Below are positions 62,333-64,000 of a stretch of 64,000 nucleotides of DNA, in pieces. A program made the position numbers and the translations under genes. The DNA is from Gemmataceae bacterium (lineage in GTDB: Bacteria; Planctomycetota; Planctomycetia; Gemmatales; Gemmataceae). The notes below the pieces were generated by a model. That model made no database searches. It was not told where the DNA came from and saw only the letters and a program-made list of their open reading frames with translations. Numbering within the stretch: the stretch's first letter is position 1; each line of letters begins with the position of its first letter. The DNA is taken from assembly GCA_901538445.1 (NCBI GenBank), contig LR594584.1, forward strand, positions 62,001-126,000, read 5' to 3'.

Positions 62333-64000
62333 ATGAACCGAGCCACCCTCGTTCCGCTCGCCGCCGCACTCGTTCTCGCGTCCCCGGGCGCACGCGCCGC
62401 CGACCCGGCCGCGTTCAAGGCCAAGGTCAAGCCGTTCCTCGACGCGCACTGCGTCGATTGCCACGGTCCCGACGTGCAGAAGGCGAAGCTCCGGCTCGAC
62501 GACCTCGCCCCGGACCTCGGCGACCCGCGGACGGCCGCGACCTGGGCGACGGTCCACGACAAGATCGCGTCCGGCGAGATGCCGCCGAAGAAGCGCGAGC
62601 GGCCCGCGAAGGCCGAACTCGACGCGGCGACCACCTGGCTGCACACCGAACTCCACGCGGCCTCGCTCGCGCGACAGCAGAAACTCGGCCGCGTCGCGGT
62701 GCGGCGACTCAACGGCACCGAGTACGAGAACACCGTCCGCGACCTGCTCGGCACGAACGTCAAGCTCAAGGAACTGCTGCCCGAGGACAACTCGGCCGCC
62801 GGGTTCGACAACGTCGGTGCGGTGCTCGACGTCTCGGCCACGCACCAACTCCTCTACCTGGAAGCCGCCGAGAAGGCCGTGCGCTCGGTCGTGCCCCCGC
62901 ACCCGCCGATCCCGTTCGCGGACCGGCGCACCGGCAAGGAGGTGGCCGAGAAGGGGCCGAACTTCAAGCAGACGCTCACGCGGAGTTGCTACTTGAAGGA
63001 CGACGCGCTCGTCATCTACAGCAAGCTCCCGCGGTACGGGCTGTTCCAGACCGCCGCGGTGCCGACCGCCGGCCGGTACAAGGTGCAGGTGTCGATCGCC
63101 GCGGTCGGGGCGGAGAACACGTCGGTGCCGGCCGCGTTCATGGTCGTCGGCCAGGGCCGCGAGGACCCGGTCCTGCGCGAGATGCGCGACGTGAAGCCCG
63201 GCAAGCCGACCGTCATCGAACTGGAGATCGACCTGGAGCGCCGCGAGGCGTTCGTGGTGAACCTGCTCACCAGTTGGGACATCCGGTCCACCAAGAAGCC
63301 GATCGAGGAGCACACCGGTCCCGGGCTGCTCGTCGAGTGGGTCAAGATCGAGGGGCCGGTCGGCGCGTGGCCGCCGAAGAGCTACGACAGCCTGTTCGCC
63401 GGGGTGCCGCTGAAGCCGCGGTCGGTCGCGAAGGCCGAGGCCGAGGGGAAGGCCCCGCCGAAGGTCGCCCCGAACCGGAGCGAGGCCGCGTGGGCGAGCG
63501 ACCCGCTCGTGCCGGCGTCCGCCAAGCCGAAGGAGGACGCCGAGCGGTTGATCCGATCGTTCCTGCCGCGCGCGTTCCGCCGCCCCGTGCCCGAGGACGT
63601 CGCGAAGGCGTTCGTCGCCCGCGTCCACGACCGGCTCGACAAGGGCGAACCGTTCCTCGACGCGATGGCGTTCGCGTACAAGTCGGTCCTCGCGTCGCCG
63701 CACTTCCTGCTTCTCGCGGAACCGACCACAACCGGCCCGGCGCTCGACGACTACGCGGTCGCCGCCCGGCTCTCGTACTTCCTGTGGTCCACGCTCCCCG
63801 ACGACGAACTCCTCGCGCTGGCGAAGAAGGGCGAACTCGCGAAGCCGGCGGTGCTGCGGGCGCAGGTCGAGCGGATGCTCGGCGACCCGAAGGCGCAACG
63901 GTTCACCGAGAACTTCGTGGGCCAGTGGCTGGACCTCCGCAAGATCGCCGCGACCATCCCGGACCCGAGCCTGTACGGCGAGTTCGACGGCACCCTGCTC
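62333..64000 (+). CDS. Planctomycete cytochrome c protein, DUF1587/1592 type, 3' end missing
   Basis: 556 codons are visible and the frame is still open at the window edge. A signal peptide (MNRATLVPLAAALVLASPGARA) leads to the planctomycete cytochrome c domain with haem motif CVDCH (about residue 41). DUF1587 follows (VAVRRLNGTEYENTVRDLLG), then a beta-rich insert (about 230-320), DUF1595-like (RLIRSFLPRAFRRPVPEDVA) and DUF1592 (DDYAVAARLSYFLWSTLPDD, ELLALAKKGELAKPAVLR). The DUF1588 and DUF1585 parts should lie beyond the edge. Commonly partnered with DUF1552 downstream. Confidence 0.9.
   Translation, partial: MNRATLVPLAAALVLASPGARAADPAAFKAKVKPFLDAHCVDCHGPDVQKAKLRLDDLAPDLGDPRTAATWATVHDKIASGEMPPKKRERPAKAELDAATTWLHTELHAASLARQQKLGRVAVRRLNGTEYENTVRDLLGTNVKLKELLPEDNSAAGFDNVGAVLDVSATHQLLYLEAAEKAVRSVVPPHPPIPFADRRTGKEVAEKGPNFKQTLTRSCYLKDDALVIYSKLPRYGLFQTAAVPTAGRYKVQVSIAAVGAENTSVPAAFMVVGQGREDPVLREMRDVKPGKPTVIELEIDLERREAFVVNLLTSWDIRSTKKPIEEHTGPGLLVEWVKIEGPVGAWPPKSYDSLFAGVPLKPRSVAKAEAEGKAPPKVAPNRSEAAWASDPLVPASAKPKEDAERLIRSFLPRAFRRPVPEDVAKAFVARVHDRLDKGEPFLDAMAFAYKSVLASPHFLLLAEPTTTGPALDDYAVAARLSYFLWSTLPDDELLALAKKGELAKPAVLRAQVERMLGDPKAQRFTENFVGQWLDLRKIAATIPDPSLYGEFDGTLL

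Overview
This window is a very GC-rich, gene-dense chromosomal segment from a planctomycete, most probably a Gemmataceae (Gemmata-like) bacterium. The assignment rests on gene content. There are three DUF1501 proteins, a DUF1549/DUF1553 partner, two large planctomycete-type c-cytochromes (DUF1592/DUF1588/DUF1585 group), a DUF1552 protein, TIGR03066- and TIGR03067-like small secreted proteins, a FecR-like membrane protein next to an ECF sigma factor, and leucine-rich repeat proteins. The genus call is inference; no rRNA is present.

Layout. 1-1.8 kb: a frameshifted Cys-rich small gene overlapping a DUF1501 gene. 2.5-8.6 kb: a minus-strand run of seven tightly packed genes (four paralogues of a 'HVRGCW' family, an aldo/keto reductase, an AlkB-like dioxygenase, a zinc-ribbon membrane protein) ended by a strong hairpin. 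8.8-10.1 kb: second DUF1501. 10.3-15.8 kb: MoxR ATPase, DUF58 protein, esterase and a von Willebrand A lipoprotein. 16.6-26.3 kb: housekeeping genes (surE, uvrC-like, hemB, smpB) mixed with a macro-domain protein, an aminotransferase-fold protein without its PLP lysine, an STN-domain protein and a free-standing LigD-type phosphoesterase. 26.4-31.4 kb: glycosyltransferase, a tandem WaaP-like kinase, a metalloprotease lipoprotein, a PPC decarboxylase and a TIGR03066-like protein. 31.6 kb: tRNA-Asp. 32.6-45.2 kb: LRR protein, SGNH hydrolase, a cytochrome/PQQ-propeller/DUF1552 operon, an ABM-domain membrane protein and guanine deaminase. 45.6-51.8 kb: ECF sigma/FecR pair, TIGR03067-like protein, DUF1501 plus DUF1549/1553. 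52-62.1 kb: histidine kinase, NtrC-type regulator, a sigma-54 promoter and a complete RND tripartite efflux system with a YceK-like lipoprotein after it. The window ends inside another planctomycete cytochrome.

The clearest functional story is the kinase/NtrC regulator/sigma-54 promoter/RND pump block. The regulator carries the sigma-54 contact motif GAFTGA, and a near-consensus -24/-12 promoter lies between it and the efflux genes, so the two-component system very likely drives the pump.

A second theme is non-coding. Several intergenic gaps hold long inverted repeats: TTTAGTG heptamers, CGCGAAA heptamers, 27-37 bp stems, and a 28-bp palindrome that supplies a stop codon. There is also a strictly 20-bp-periodic array of CTCTCCAGAA cores. 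These look like dispersed repeat families and are the least explained structures here.

Large antisense open frames occur throughout because of the GC bias and were not annotated.
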